A stretch of DNA of 64,000 nucleotides from Rhodohalobacter sp. 614A (GCF_021462415.1 NZ_JAKEDS010000001.1:1460273-1524272), one strand, 5' to 3'; numbered from the stretch's first letter, positions 46,255-55,057 are shown. Notes: generated by a model from the sequence alone, not told the origin. Made by a program: numbers and translations.

Positions 46255-47141
46255 GGTTTTTGTCACCATTAAGATATCCGGGGGGGAAAGGTAAGTTGGC
46301 CCCCTTTTTTCATGAACTAATACAGACTAACAAACTACATGATTACGAATATGCTGAAGTCTATGCTGGTGGAGCTGGCATAGCACTTGATCTTTTAACT
46401 AATAAATTTGTTTCGGCTATACATCTCAATGATTTGAGCTATCCAATATTTAGTTTTTGGTACTCTATTTTAAACCATACAGATGGATTTTGTAACAGAA
46501 TAGAAAACATTCCTCTCACAGTCGAAGAGTGGTTCAATCAAAAAAATATACTGCATAATACTGAATCAAATGAAATATTTGATGTAGGATTTGCTGCATT
46601 TTATTTAAATCGCACTAATAGATCTGGGATTTTAAATGGTGGCTTGATTGGGGGAAAATCACAAAGTGGTAAATGGAAGATGGATGCAAGATTTAATAGG
46701 GAGAATCTAGTAAAAAGAATAAAGCTTATTCAACTTTTTAAATCGAGGATTAATTTATACAACCTTGATGCTAAACAATTTCTGAGTGAATCGATAAATG
46801 AATTATCAGATGAGATGTTGATTTATTTGGATCCCCCCTACTACGAAAAAGGCAACGAGTTATATGAAAATCATTATCATCATGATGATCATAATGACAT
46901 TGCAAATATAATTGGCACCATTGATAACAAAAATTGGATTGTGTCCTATGATAACACAAAACCAATTCGAAAAATTTATCAAAATTATGATAGACTAATG
47001 TATAATCTAAATTATAGTGCTCAAAAAAAGTACCTGGGCTCAGAGATAATAATTCTTGACCCAGATTTAGAGTATCCATCAGTAGGAGAAATTGACATTA
47101 TAAAAAATCCGCAAGTTGTAAATGCAAAGTTAATATTCTGA
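46251..47141 (+). CDS. D12-class (Dam-like) DNA adenine methyltransferase
   Basis: 296 residues from ATG 46251; a GTG 12 bases earlier is in frame, but the ATG gives the standard ATGA overlap with the ParB-like gene. MRFLSPLRYPGGKGKLAPFF contains the SAM-binding PGGK (10-13), and IYLDPPY (DPPY at 194-197) is the N6-adenine catalytic motif in the order of the alpha/Dam class. GVDV-type recognition region unknown, so the target site cannot be read. No restriction endonuclease is adjacent. Confidence 0.88.
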   Translation: MRFLSPLRYPGGKGKLAPFFHELIQTNKLHDYEYAEVYAGGAGIALDLLTNKFVSAIHLNDLSYPIFSFWYSILNHTDGFCNRIENIPLTVEEWFNQKNILHNTESNEIFDVGFAAFYLNRTNRSGILNGGLIGGKSQSGKWKMDARFNRENLVKRIKLIQLFKSRINLYNLDAKQFLSESINELSDEMLIYLDPPYYEKGNELYENHYHHDDHNDIANIIGTIDNKNWIVSYDNTKPIRKIYQNYDRLMYNLNYSAQKKYLGSEIIILDPDLEYPSVGEIDIIKNPQVVNAKLIF

Positions 47142-47291
47142 ATTTTTTTCGTAGAAACCCCATCTCCAGCTAACAAATAATTCCCTGAAATAGTCCTTTT
47201 TTCCTGCGATATTAAAGGACGTGCTGAGGTTCAAGCTATTCTGAGTACGTTTAAATTACCTATCACAGCTAATTAATCTAACTATTGCACT

Positions 47292-49121
47292 ATGCGCTAT
47301 CATAAACTTTGTCTGTTACTAACGGCCTGTATGTTTGCGTTAACATCATCAACACTGTTTGCCCAGAACTGGGAGCCTGCAGGAGATAAAATTAAAACCG
47401 AATGGGGCGAGAATCTCGATCCCGAAAATGTGTGGGATGCCTATCCGCGACCTGTCATGGAGCGGGAAGAGTGGATGAATCTCAACGGATTGTGGGATTA
47501 TGCAATTCGTCCGGCGAATCAGTCCGCCCCCGATAATTTTGACGGCGAAATACTGGTGCCGTTTGCGGTGGAATCGAGTTTGTCCGGAGTGATGGAGCGT
47601 CTCGGCAAAGAGAACGAACTTTGGTACGAGCGGGAGATTGAAATTCCGTCGGACTGGGACGATAAGAATATCATCCTGCATTTCGGTGCGGTAGACTGGA
47701 AAGCGGATGTTTGGCTGAACGACGTCAAAATCGGTTCGCACACCGGTGGGTATGCACCGTTTTCGTTTGACATCACTCCATACTTGGAAGATGGATCGCA
47801 GAAACTGGTTGTAAAAGTTTGGGATCCTACCAGCGAGGGAGGTCAGCCGCGTGGGAAGCAAGTGGTCAATCCCGAAGGCATTTGGTACACCCCGGTTTCC
47901 GGAATTTGGCAGACCGTTTGGCTGGAACCGGTTAGCGATGTTTACATCAAGGATTTCAAGCAAACGCCTGATATCGACAAAGGAATCGTCACCTTCAGCG
48001 TAGATGCCAAGAATGCGGAGGACGGCGATGTGTACGAAGTGATCGTTCGCGATGAAGGAGAGGTTGTAGCCCGGCAAAAAGCGGGTATGGGCCAGTCGCT
48101 CGATATCCCGATTCCCGATGCGAAGTTGTGGTCGCCCGAATCGCCTTTTCTCTATCGAACGGAGGTAATCTTGCATCATTCCGGAGAAGAAACCGACCGG
48201 TTTGATAGCTATTTTGCCATGCGGAAAATTTCCATGAAACGGGATGAAAACGGGATGGTTCGGTTGCAGCTTAACAACGAGAATTATTTCCAGTACGGCA
48301 CGCTGGACCAGGGTTGGTGGCCGGACGGGCTTTACACCGCGCCGAGTGATGAAGCGTTGCGATATGACATCGAAAAGACAAAAGAGTTTGGGTTTAACAT
48401 GATCCGAAAACACGTAAAAGTAGAACCGGCACGGTGGTACATGCATGCCGATGAGCTGGGGATGCTGGTGTGGCAGGATATGCCGAACGGTGGTGGACAG
48501 CCGGACTGGCAAATGAGACAGTTTTATAAGGGTGATGATCTGACGCGCTCACCAGAAGAGGAAGCGATCTTCAAAAAAGAGTGGAAGGAGATTATCGACT
48601 ATTTATATAACCAGCCTAGTATTGTGGTTTGGGTGCCGTTTAACGAGGGATGGGGGCAATTTCGCACGAAAGAGATCAGCGATTGGACGAAAAAACTGGA
48701 TCCGTCACGTCTGGTGAATTCGGCATCGGGCGGAAACCATTTTCCCGGCGTGGGTGATATTCTGGATCTGCACAACTATCCGCCACCGGCGATGTATTTA
48801 TATGATGGAATGAAAGCCAACGTGATGGGTGAGTATGGCGGTATCGGCTTGGTGATGCAAGACCATCTTTGGGATACCGAAAAACGGAATTGGGGATATG
48901 TTCAGTATCAGTCTGTTGAAGAAGTGACGGATGAATATGTGAATTTTGCCGAAATGCTCGTGGATTTTGTGAAAGCTGGATTTTCCGGGGCGATTTATAC
49001 GCAAACAACCGACGTTGAAGGCGAAGTGAACGGCTTGATGACGTACGATCGAAAACGCGTGAAAGTGGATGCCGAACGGGTACGGGAAATCAACCAAAAG
49101 GTGATTGATGCGCTGGATTAG
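47292..49121 (+). CDS. Glycoside hydrolase family 2 enzyme
   Basis: 609 residues, signal peptide ending about LFAQ (residue 25). Sugar-binding jelly roll (~55-190), immunoglobulin-like middle (~195-300) and TIM barrel. The acid/base Glu452 is in WVPFNEGWGQF, and the nucleophile lies in VMGEYGGIG (Glu ~519). Shorter than LacZ, it resembles the exported beta-galactosidase/glucuronidase-like GH2 group of FCB bacteria. Substrate undetermined. It starts 150 bases after the methylase and stands alone. Confidence 0.9.
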   Translation: MRYHKLCLLLTACMFALTSSTLFAQNWEPAGDKIKTEWGENLDPENVWDAYPRPVMEREEWMNLNGLWDYAIRPANQSAPDNFDGEILVPFAVESSLSGVMERLGKENELWYEREIEIPSDWDDKNIILHFGAVDWKADVWLNDVKIGSHTGGYAPFSFDITPYLEDGSQKLVVKVWDPTSEGGQPRGKQVVNPEGIWYTPVSGIWQTVWLEPVSDVYIKDFKQTPDIDKGIVTFSVDAKNAEDGDVYEVIVRDEGEVVARQKAGMGQSLDIPIPDAKLWSPESPFLYRTEVILHHSGEETDRFDSYFAMRKISMKRDENGMVRLQLNNENYFQYGTLDQGWWPDGLYTAPSDEALRYDIEKTKEFGFNMIRKHVKVEPARWYMHADELGMLVWQDMPNGGGQPDWQMRQFYKGDDLTRSPEEEAIFKKEWKEIIDYLYNQPSIVVWVPFNEGWGQFRTKEISDWTKKLDPSRLVNSASGGNHFPGVGDILDLHNYPPPAMYLYDGMKANVMGEYGGIGLVMQDHLWDTEKRNWGYVQYQSVEEVTDEYVNFAEMLVDFVKAGFSGAIYTQTTDVEGEVNGLMTYDRKRVKVDAERVREINQKVIDALD

Positions 49122-49162
49122 GAGAAAGGCTGATTTTTGACTGCTGAGGACAAGAGACAAAA

Positions 49163-49272
49163 GTCATTGCGAGCGAAACGAACAAAGTGAGTGCAGTGTA
49201 GCAATCTCCGGGTTTTATTCAATTTGGTTTCCAATCAACACCGTGAGATTGCTTCGCGTTGCTCGCAATGAC
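49163..49272. repeat. GTCATTGCGAG-family repeat, full copy
   Basis: GTCATTGCGAGCGAAACGAA at the left and GCTTCGCGTTGCTCGCAATG at the right, a complete inverted pair 42 bases after the GH2 stop. Confidence 0.85.
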
Positions 49273-49298
49273 ATAGTATTTAAGCTTTGAACCTATTG

Positions 49299-49420
49299 CG
49301 TCATTGCGAGGGAGCCTGCGACCGCGGCCCCGAAGGGATGCCTTTGGCACAATCGCCGAACGTAATGAAGTACCTCCTAAAAGTGACATTAGGAGATCGC
49401 TTCACTTCGTTCGCGATGAC
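49299..49420. repeat. GTCATTGCGAG-family repeat, long subtype
   Basis: Contains the ACCGCGGCCCCGAAGGGATG block and ends CACTTCGTTCGCGATGAC. Confidence 0.85.
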
Positions 49421-49442
49421 CGTTCTGTGTCGTCATTTTCCT

Positions 49443-49562
49443 GTCATTACGAACGGATTGAACGGAGTGAAAGTAGTGCGGTAATCCCCAAATGTGATTA
49501 CGACTGGATTAATCCGTATGGCAGGAGATCGCCACGCCCCAAAAAGCGGGGCTCGCGATGAC
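49443..49562. repeat. GTCATTGCGAG-family repeat, variant
   Basis: GTCATTACGAACGGATTGAA at the left and GGAGATCGCCACGCCCC to GCTCGCGATGAC at the right. With the two preceding copies it fills the 549-base gap before the GIY-YIG gene. Confidence 0.85.
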
Positions 49563-49670
49563 GGTTAGTGCGAGTGAAGAGAGCAACGCGAACATAATGC
49601 GGCAATCACCAAATTTCTCTAAGGATTTGGATTTTCTGTAAGGATTTCAGCTTTTTCCGTTCATACAGAT

Positions 49671-49970
49671 ATGAACAAATCCTACTACATCTATATCCTT
49701 ACGAATAAATATAACCGTGTTTTATATACAGGAGTTACCAACGATTTGGTTCGGAGAGTTCACGAGCATCGGTATTCAAAGAAAGGATTTACTGGGAAGT
49801 ACAATGTCAGTAAACTGGTCTACTTTGAAGAGTTTACTTCTCCTGAACAGGCGATTCAAGGGGAAAAACAGATCAAGGCAGGATCTCGTGAGAAGAAAAT
49901 TGAGTTGATTGAGGAGATGAATCCTGAGTGGGAGGATTTGTATGAAGATGTGGTTGGGTGGCATGAATAA
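49671..49970 (+). CDS. Single-domain GIY-YIG nuclease
   Basis: 99 residues, only the GIY-YIG domain: YYIYILTNKYNRVLYTGVTND is the two-strand core, here YIY-TGV, with catalytic Arg in LVRRVHEHR and the downstream Glu in EAF/QAIQGEKQIK. This corresponds to the UPF0213/YhbQ-like group. It lies in the middle of a dense array of GTCATTGCGAG palindromes with at least three on the left and two on the right. A link between the nuclease and repeat spread is possible but unproven. No fusion to DNA-binding domains. Confidence 0.9.
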   Translation: MNKSYYIYILTNKYNRVLYTGVTNDLVRRVHEHRYSKKGFTGKYNVSKLVYFEEFTSPEQAIQGEKQIKAGSREKKIELIEEMNPEWEDLYEDVVGWHE

Positions 49971-50001
49971 GTTGTTGAAGCTTACTTGATAATTGTTGTC
50001 A

Positions 50002-50030
50002 TGAGATTGCTTCGCGTTGCTCACAATGAC
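50002..50030. repeat. GTCATTGCGAG-family repeat, right half
   Basis: TGAGATTGCTTCGCGTTGCT followed by CACAATGAC, 31 bases after the GIY-YIG stop; a degenerate left half follows near 50057. Confidence 0.75.
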
Positions 50031-50110
50031 AGTGTTTACGGTTTAATCCAATTACATCATTGCGAGCAGGAGTCGATAGCAATGACACAGTAATTTCCGA
50101 GCGTGATAAA

Positions 50111-50221
50111 GTCATTGCGAGTGAAACGAACAAAGTGAGTATAGCGCGGCAATCTCCGGGCATATTTTTAAATTGAGACTTTACCAACGAGAAGAGATCG
50201 CTTCACTTCGTTCGCGATGAC
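50111..50221. repeat. GTCATTGCGAG-family repeat, full copy
   Basis: Left half GTCATTGCGAGTGAAACGAA, right half CACTTCGTTCGCGATGAC. It ends 55 bases from the stop of the convergent 165-residue gene. Confidence 0.85.
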
Positions 50222-50275
50222 GATAACAATGACGCATCAACCTTCTTCAAACATTCTGTTCTGGGGCCTTTTAAA

Positions 50276-50773
50276 TCACTTCTCGCTATCCCGGAGCATA
50301 TTCTTCAATCCGCCTTCAGAAGTCTCTTCAGGCCTTTTTGGACGGGGAGTCACTCGCTTTTTTCGCAAACGGTATTCTGGCTCTTCATCCTCATCATCCA
50401 GGTGCTCCAACTGGAGTTCCAGAATTTCATACATCAGCTTAGACCGGAATGCTTGAGCTTTATCCAGGTGCTTTTTCTTTACAGATAATTTCAGCCGGTT
50501 CTCTTCCAGCTGAAAGGGATTATCAAGATTGGGAATGCGATTGAAAACCAGCTCAACCCGTACGGAAAACCATTTCTCTTTAAGTTCAACCGAATCCAGA
50601 ATGCGCAGCGGAATGTGGCACGATTTTACGCTGGAATCCAATAAGCCGAGAGTAGTGTCCTTTACTTTGTACTCTATTTCAAGGACATCCTTTGCCACCC
50701 GTAGAAGACCGCTGATTTCAGCGAGTCCCAAATAGATTTCTTTTTGTTTGAAGGGGAGGACGATGTTGGACAT
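50276..50773 (-). CDS. Hypothetical protein, 165 residues
   Basis: I do not recognise the family. The first ~115 residues look beta-rich (alternating hydrophobic strands, no signal peptide, no membrane helix), followed by a helix (DKAQAFRSKLMYEILELQLEHL) and a charged tail with DDEDEE and then a basic RLRKKRVTPRPKRPEE stretch. The layout could be a PH-like or other small beta domain with a flexible tail. It is flanked on both sides by palindromic repeats. Codon use looks normal for the window, so it is probably real. Confidence 0.7.
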   Translation of the reverse strand: MSNIVLPFKQKEIYLGLAEISGLLRVAKDVLEIEYKVKDTTLGLLDSSVKSCHIPLRILDSVELKEKWFSVRVELVFNRIPNLDNPFQLEENRLKLSVKKKHLDKAQAFRSKLMYEILELQLEHLDDEDEEPEYRLRKKRVTPRPKRPEETSEGGLKNMLRDSEK

Positions 50774-50851
50774 GAAGTGTATACATGATTAAAGCGTTAT
50801 AAAAGGTAAGAGAAATGCAGGGTATTGCAAAGGGGGATGTAAGACCATGCA

Positions 50852-50880
50852 GGAGATCGCTTCACTTCGTTCGCGATGAC
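50852..50880. repeat. GTCATTGCGAG-family repeat, right half
   Basis: GGAGATCGCTTCACTTCGTT to CGCGATGAC without a left partner. Confidence 0.75.
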
Positions 50881-50900
50881 AGGATTGACGTTGACTCGGT

Positions 50901-51019
50901 GTCATTGAGGGAGCTTGCGACCGCGGCCCCGAAGGGATGCCTTTGGCACAATCTCCAAATATGATTACGACTACATCAATACTTACGGAAGGAGATCGCG
51001 TCGCTCCGCTCGCGATGAC
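50901..51019. repeat. GTCATTGCGAG-family repeat, long subtype
   Basis: Shares the ACCGCGGCCCCGAAGGGATG block with the copy at 49299 almost base for base and ends GCTCGCGATGAC. Confidence 0.85.
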
Positions 51020-51148
51020 GGTCTTACGTTTTTTCATATCCCAATCGTGATTATGTTTGCCACCTGAATGGAACAATTTCACTTTAGATCTCTTTAAATG
51101 AATACCGAATTCTTAGAATGATAATTACTAATCAAAGGAGACAGAATC

Positions 51149-51307
51149 ACGGCAGATTCAACGAAACAGAGCGAAGAGGAGAAAAAAAAGAACAAGGGAA
51201 AGCAAGGCAAGGGAGCAAATATGAAAAACCCTGAGACTGACGAACATCAAGGGAAGAAAGGAGCCCATCATCGTAAATCTAAATATGCGAAAGGCTCCAA
51301 AAATTAA
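51149..51307 (+). CDS. Small Lys-rich protein with apparent ACG start
   Basis: A strong ribosome site (AAAGGAG) is followed eight bases later by ACG rather than ATG, then 51 codons to TAA. The product (ADSTKQSEEEKKKNKGKQGK, ending KYAKGSKN) is extremely Lys/Gly-rich with two His, soluble and probably disordered or nucleic-acid binding. An internal ATG at 51221 would give 28 residues. A rho-independent terminator follows at 51327-51362, so the unit looks like a complete tiny gene. The ACG could be a recent mutation of ATG or a true rare start. Confidence 0.5.
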   Translation, partial: TADSTKQSEEEKKKNKGKQGKGANMKNPETDEHQGKKGAHHRKSKYAKGSKN

Positions 51308-51326
51308 AACACAACCACTTTAAAGC

Positions 51327-51362
51327 AAAAAGCCGTGCTCTTTTTTGAGTGCGGCTTTTTTT
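51327..51362. terminator. Bidirectional rho-independent terminator
   Basis: AAAAAGCCGTGCTC and GAGTGCGGCTTTTTTT pair around a T-rich loop; A-run on one side and T-run on the other let it serve both the small Lys-rich gene and hisE, which converge here. Confidence 0.8.
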
Positions 51363-51393
51363 ATACTCAGTTTCTTCAAGCTTTATTCCAGTC

Positions 51394-51693
51394 CTACTTC
51401 TTACTGCGAAGCATCATTTCCTGGATCACTCTGTCGAGTGGGATTTCTTTTTCTACAAGAAGTACCAACATGTGGTAAATCAGGTCGGCGGTTTCACCAA
51501 TTAATTCAGCATCTTTTTTATTTTTCGAAGCGATAATGGTTTCAACCGCCTCCTCACCCAGTTTTTGAGCAATTTTGTCGATGCCTTTTTTGAAGAGTTT
51601 TGTGGAATAAGATCCCTTTGGCTTATTGATTCGCCTGCTGATTAATAATCGTTCAAGATCGTATAGAAATTCGATTTCTTCTTTGGTAGCCAT
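51394..51693 (-). CDS. hisE: Phosphoribosyl-ATP diphosphatase
   Basis: 99 residues, all-alpha NTP-pyrophosphatase fold: FLYDLERLLISRR, KLFKKGIDKIAQKLGEEAVE and ETADLIYHMLVLL with the metal-binding EExxE/ExxD pattern. Catalyses step two of histidine synthesis. It is a stand-alone HisE without fused HisI domain; no hisI was found in the window, so the cyclohydrolase must be elsewhere. 11 bases after hisF. Confidence 0.92.
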   Translation of the reverse strand: MATKEEIEFLYDLERLLISRRINKPKGSYSTKLFKKGIDKIAQKLGEEAVETIIASKNKKDAELIGETADLIYHMLVLLVEKEIPLDRVIQEMMLRSKK

Positions 51694-51704
51694 TATTAAT
51701 GATT

Positions 51705-52478
51705 TTAATCGTTTAGTATTCGTACGCTGATTCCCTGCTGAGCCATATTTTGTTTTAGCAGTGCAATTTCAATTTCCCTGAAATGGAAAATACTGGCCGC
51801 AAGTACGGCATCTGCATTTCCAATCAAAACAGCATCGCAGCAGTGCTGGATGGTTCCTGCACCGCCACTGGCAATAACGGGAATCGATAAAATTTCATTG
51901 GTCTTTTGCAAAAGTTCAAGGTCGAAACCGGATTTGGTTCCGTCGCGGTCCATACTGGTCAACAAGATTTCTCCGGCGCCAAGCTCTTCGGTTTTTTTCA
52001 TCCATTGCAGGGCATCCAGACCGGTGGGTTCAGAACCGCCTTTTACAAAAACTTCCCAGGTATTGCTTCCATCCGTTCGTTTCTTGGCATCCACAGCCGC
52101 AACAATGGCCTGGAATCCAAACTCATCAGAAGCCCTGGTTATCAAACCGGGATCTCGCACAATGGAACTGTTTAAGGATACTTTATCTGCACCGGCTTTT
52201 AAAATTTCCTCAATTTCTTCCACCGATTTAATACCGCCTCCAACTGTAAACGGAATGTTGATGTGAGAGGCAATATCTTTGACAAGTTTTACGAGGGTTT
52301 TTCGCTTTTCCTTTGTTGCAGTGATGTCAAGAAAAACCAGTTCATCGGCTCCTTCGGTGGTATATCTCTGGGCAAGTTCAACGGGATCGCCGGCATCCCG
52401 GAGCCCGACAAAATTTACCCCTTTAACGGTTCTTCCGTTTTTGATATCTAGGCACGGTATGATTCGTTTTGTCAACAT
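51705..52478 (-). CDS. hisF: Imidazole glycerol phosphate synthase, cyclase subunit
   Basis: 257 residues, (beta-alpha)8 barrel. [16 protein letters not shown] holds catalytic Asp11 in its first strand, and [14 protein letters not shown] the second catalytic Asp (about 130). Phosphate sites GGGI and SGGAG are intact. It works with HisH. Unlike the rest of the operon, hisF-hisE are cut off from hisA by a serpin gene and a microprotein on the other strand and must have their own promoter in 52479-52704. Confidence 0.95.
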   Translation of the reverse strand: MLTKRIIPCLDIKNGRTVKGVNFVGLRDAGDPVELAQRYTTEGADELVFLDITATKEKRKTLVKLVKDIASHINIPFTVGGGIKSVEEIEEILKAGADKVSLNSSIVRDPGLITRASDEFGFQAIVAAVDAKKRTDGSNTWEVFVKGGSEPTGLDALQWMKKTEELGAGEILLTSMDRDGTKSGFDLELLQKTNEILSIPVIASGGAGTIQHCCDAVLIGNADAVLAASIFHFREIEIALLKQNMAQQGISVRILND

Positions 52479-52704
52479 TTTTAGAAGGAGTGAAGATAAC
52501 GGATTATTTCATCGAAATGAATGAATTTTATGTTATGATTCGGTTTTGTGCCAAATGATTACAATGAGATTCAGGGAGAGCGGGTAAAAATTTCGGAACG
52601 TGTGATAACTTGTCTGGGTATACTGCAGTTCTTTGGTGTATTAAATATGAAATCCCTCAATAAAGAAAACAAGACAAGAACAATCAGCAACAGGAAAAAT
52701 CCCC

Positions 52705-53985
52705 ATGAATAGTGCTCCATTGTTTAAAATAATGCTGTTACCTCTTCTTTTGGTTCTCACTTTAACCACCTGTAAAAGTGATGTGGTGGGTCCCGGAAAT
52801 GACGGCCCGAAAGGTGAATTGCCAAGAGATCTGACCGTCGTGGAAAAAGAGCTTATTGAAGCAGATCATTCCTTCAGTTACAAAATTTTCAGCAGGACGG
52901 TCGCCTATGATCAGAAAGAAGAAAATATTTTTATCTCGCCGTTAAGTATTTCTATGGCGCTGGCAATGACGCTAAACGGCGCGGAAGGACAGACTTTTGA
53001 GGACATGAGATCAACTCTCGAACTGAAAGGGATGGACCTGGAAGAAATCAACAGTTCATTCAAATCATTAATGGAATTACTGGTTTCGCTTGATCCAAGT
53101 GTTCAATTGAAAATTGCCAATTCTATTTGGTATCGCGAAGGATTTCCGGTTAACTCCGAATTTCAACAGAACATGGATGAATATTTCAGTGCCCAAATTC
53201 AGGGGCTCGATTTTAGCGATCCGGCTTCGGTGGATGTCATCAACAACTGGGTCAGTGAGAATACCGAAGAGTTGATCGAAAAGATTATTGATGAAATTCC
53301 GGGAGATGTGGTGATGTACCTCATAAATGCGCTCTATTTCAAAGGAGAATGGCTGCGCCAATTTGATCCGGATGAAACAACTCCGGCTGACTTCTATCTT
53401 GAAAACGGTGAAACCGTTGAGGTTGAAATGATGAACCAGCAAGGACGGTTTGCCACGTATCAAAATGAGGAAGTACAAATGATTGAGCTTCCATATGGCG
53501 ACAGTCTCTTTACGATGACTATCCTGATGCCCGGCAATGATGAAACGCCGATTGACCAGTTTATTGAAGAACAGGTAACTGCGGAGAATCTTGATCAGTG
53601 GAGATCGAATCTTCATGTATCCGAATATCATCAAATTACGGTTGGGTTGCCCAGGTTTGAGATGGAGTACGAGATTACTTACAACGATGTCCTTAAGGCA
53701 ATGGGAATGGAAATCGCATTTACCCCTGGAATGGCGGATTTTTCAGGTTTGATTGAGTCTGAATCAGCCGACTTGTGGATTGATGAAGTCAAGCACAAAA
53801 CATTTATCAGGGTAGATGAAGAAGGAACCGAAGCTGCGGCCGTTACATCTGTTGCCATTGTTGAAACATCACTGCCACCATCCATGATTGTGAACCGGCC
53901 GTTTGTTTTCATTATTTATGAAAGAGAAAGCGGGGCAAATCTCTTTATGGGAAAAATAAAAAATCCGCCGTCACTGATGGATTAA
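52705..53985 (+). CDS. Serpin-family protease inhibitor, lipoprotein
   Basis: 426 residues. A lipobox (TLTTC, Cys23) predicts an outer-membrane or periplasmic lipoprotein. The serpin fold is full length: NIFISPLSISMALAMTLNGA near the start, ALYFKGEW in the middle, and NRPFVFIIYERESGANLFMG at the end. The reactive loop EEGTEAAAVTSVAIVETS (372-389) keeps the small-residue hinge of inhibitory serpins; by P15 = Gly374 numbering, P1 is Thr388 and P1' Ser389. It probably traps an exogenous serine protease. It interrupts the his operon on the opposite strand. Confidence 0.93.
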   Translation: MNSAPLFKIMLLPLLLVLTLTTCKSDVVGPGNDGPKGELPRDLTVVEKELIEADHSFSYKIFSRTVAYDQKEENIFISPLSISMALAMTLNGAEGQTFEDMRSTLELKGMDLEEINSSFKSLMELLVSLDPSVQLKIANSIWYREGFPVNSEFQQNMDEYFSAQIQGLDFSDPASVDVINNWVSENTEELIEKIIDEIPGDVVMYLINALYFKGEWLRQFDPDETTPADFYLENGETVEVEMMNQQGRFATYQNEEVQMIELPYGDSLFTMTILMPGNDETPIDQFIEEQVTAENLDQWRSNLHVSEYHQITVGLPRFEMEYEITYNDVLKAMGMEIAFTPGMADFSGLIESESADLWIDEVKHKTFIRVDEEGTEAAAVTSVAIVETSLPPSMIVNRPFVFIIYERESGANLFMGKIKNPPSLMD

Positions 53986-54117
53986 AGTGCTTTTATGTAT
54001 TTAAAGATGGGCTTATCCTTTATTTAAACCAAGTATAAACTGGTGTTTACCGTATCATCTTTCACGAAAAATTGCGTTTATAAGAGGGTAATGTTAAACA
54101 AAAAGGAGGGTTAAATT

Positions 54118-54213
54118 ATGGACAAGCCAACATCATGCCCCAAATGTGGTGCATCAGCAGTTGACATCTGTCAAATTACTAATGAGAAAGATGACGACTG
54201 CGTACGCAGTTAA
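54118..54213 (+). CDS. 31-residue zinc-ribbon microprotein
   Basis: MDKPTSCPKCGASAVDICQI is followed by TNEKDDDCVRS. Four cysteines (7, 10, 18, 28) with the CPKC knuckle could bind one zinc. A near-consensus ribosome site (AAAGGAGGG) lies seven bases before the ATG and a rho-independent terminator 17 bases after the stop, so the frame is surely a gene despite its size. Function unknown. Placed between the serpin and hisA. Confidence 0.75.
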   Translation: MDKPTSCPKCGASAVDICQITNEKDDDCVRS

Positions 54214-54230
54214 ATCTCAATTATTTTATT

Positions 54231-54265
54231 AAAAAAGCCGTTCTGAATGAAGGACGGCTTTTTTT
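54231..54265. terminator. Bidirectional rho-independent terminator
   Basis: AAAAAAGCCGT and ACGGCTTTTTTT form the stem around TCTGAATGAAGG. It separates the convergent microprotein gene and hisA and would end the first part of the his operon. Confidence 0.85.
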
Positions 54266-54280
54266 GTTTCGGAGAAAGTT

Positions 54281-55000
54281 CTAATCAATATGTAGTTCGG
54301 CTAATTGATCCAGGCTTATTTTTTTTTCATAATATGCCTTTCCTACCACAACTCCGTACACATCAATGTTTTGGAGATTTTTTAAATCATCGGTATTTGA
54401 AACTCCGCCAGAGGCAATCCAGTTCAAATTCGGAAAATCGGATTGAAGCTCTTCATACATGTTGATATTGGGCCCGCTCAGCATGCCGTCCCGTGAAATG
54501 TCTGTACTGAGCACTGTTTGAAGTCCGGCATCTATCATGGGTTGCAAGAAATCAGAAATAGATTGATCGGACGTTTCCAGCCAGCCGCCGTAGGCCATTT
54601 TCCCATCTTTCAGGTCGAGTCCCAGAATCATTTTTTCGGGATGATCGCTGACTGCACCGATCCACTCATCCGGCTTTTTAACGGCCATAGAAGAGCAAAT
54701 CACACCACTTAATCCGGCATTCAATAATTGATCGATATCGCTTCTGGATCGGACACCGCCTCCCGTTTGGACAGACAATCCCAGTTCATTAATTATTTTT
54801 TTGATGATCGACAGGTTTTCAAACGTACCACTTTTCGCACCGTTCAGATCCACTACATGAATATGAGAAAATCCGGCATTTTTGAACTTGGCAGCCTCTT
54901 CAACCGGATTTTCGTTGTAGACGGATTTTTGAGCATAATCACCTTTTTGGAGGCGAACGACCTGTCCGTCGAGCAGATCAATGGCAGGGATAATTTTCAT
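54281..55000 (-). CDS. hisA: ProFAR isomerase
   Basis: 239 residues from ATG 55000, so that the protein begins MKIIPAIDLLDGQVVRLQKG as in all HisA. The frame is open further upstream through a repeat element, but that extension has no homology. Catalytic Asp8 is in IPAIDLLDG and the second Asp in STDISRDGMLSG (~127). Phosphate sites TGGGVRS and ASGGV are present. Isomerises ProFAR in step four. A palindromic repeat (55058-55156) separates it from hisH. Confidence 0.94.
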   Translation of the reverse strand: MKIIPAIDLLDGQVVRLQKGDYAQKSVYNENPVEEAAKFKNAGFSHIHVVDLNGAKSGTFENLSIIKKIINELGLSVQTGGGVRSRSDIDQLLNAGLSGVICSSMAVKKPDEWIGAVSDHPEKMILGLDLKDGKMAYGGWLETSDQSISDFLQPMIDAGLQTVLSTDISRDGMLSGPNINMYEELQSDFPNLNWIASGGVSNTDDLKNLQNIDVYGVVVGKAYYEKKISLDQLAELHID

Positions 55001-55057
55001 AGATGATAATTTTTTCTTTTGAAAATAAGAGTCATACGGATGAAAAGCAGGTGCAAA

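Noticed and set aside
47349-48512. 387-codon antisense open frame within the GH2 gene
   Set aside because: Exactly opposite a well-supported GH2 enzyme; composition is that of a mirrored coding strand and no domain is seen.
43157-51019. Possible CRISPR array
   Set aside because: The repeats are inverted pairs of variable length and spacing, not direct repeats with uniform spacers, and no cas genes are near.
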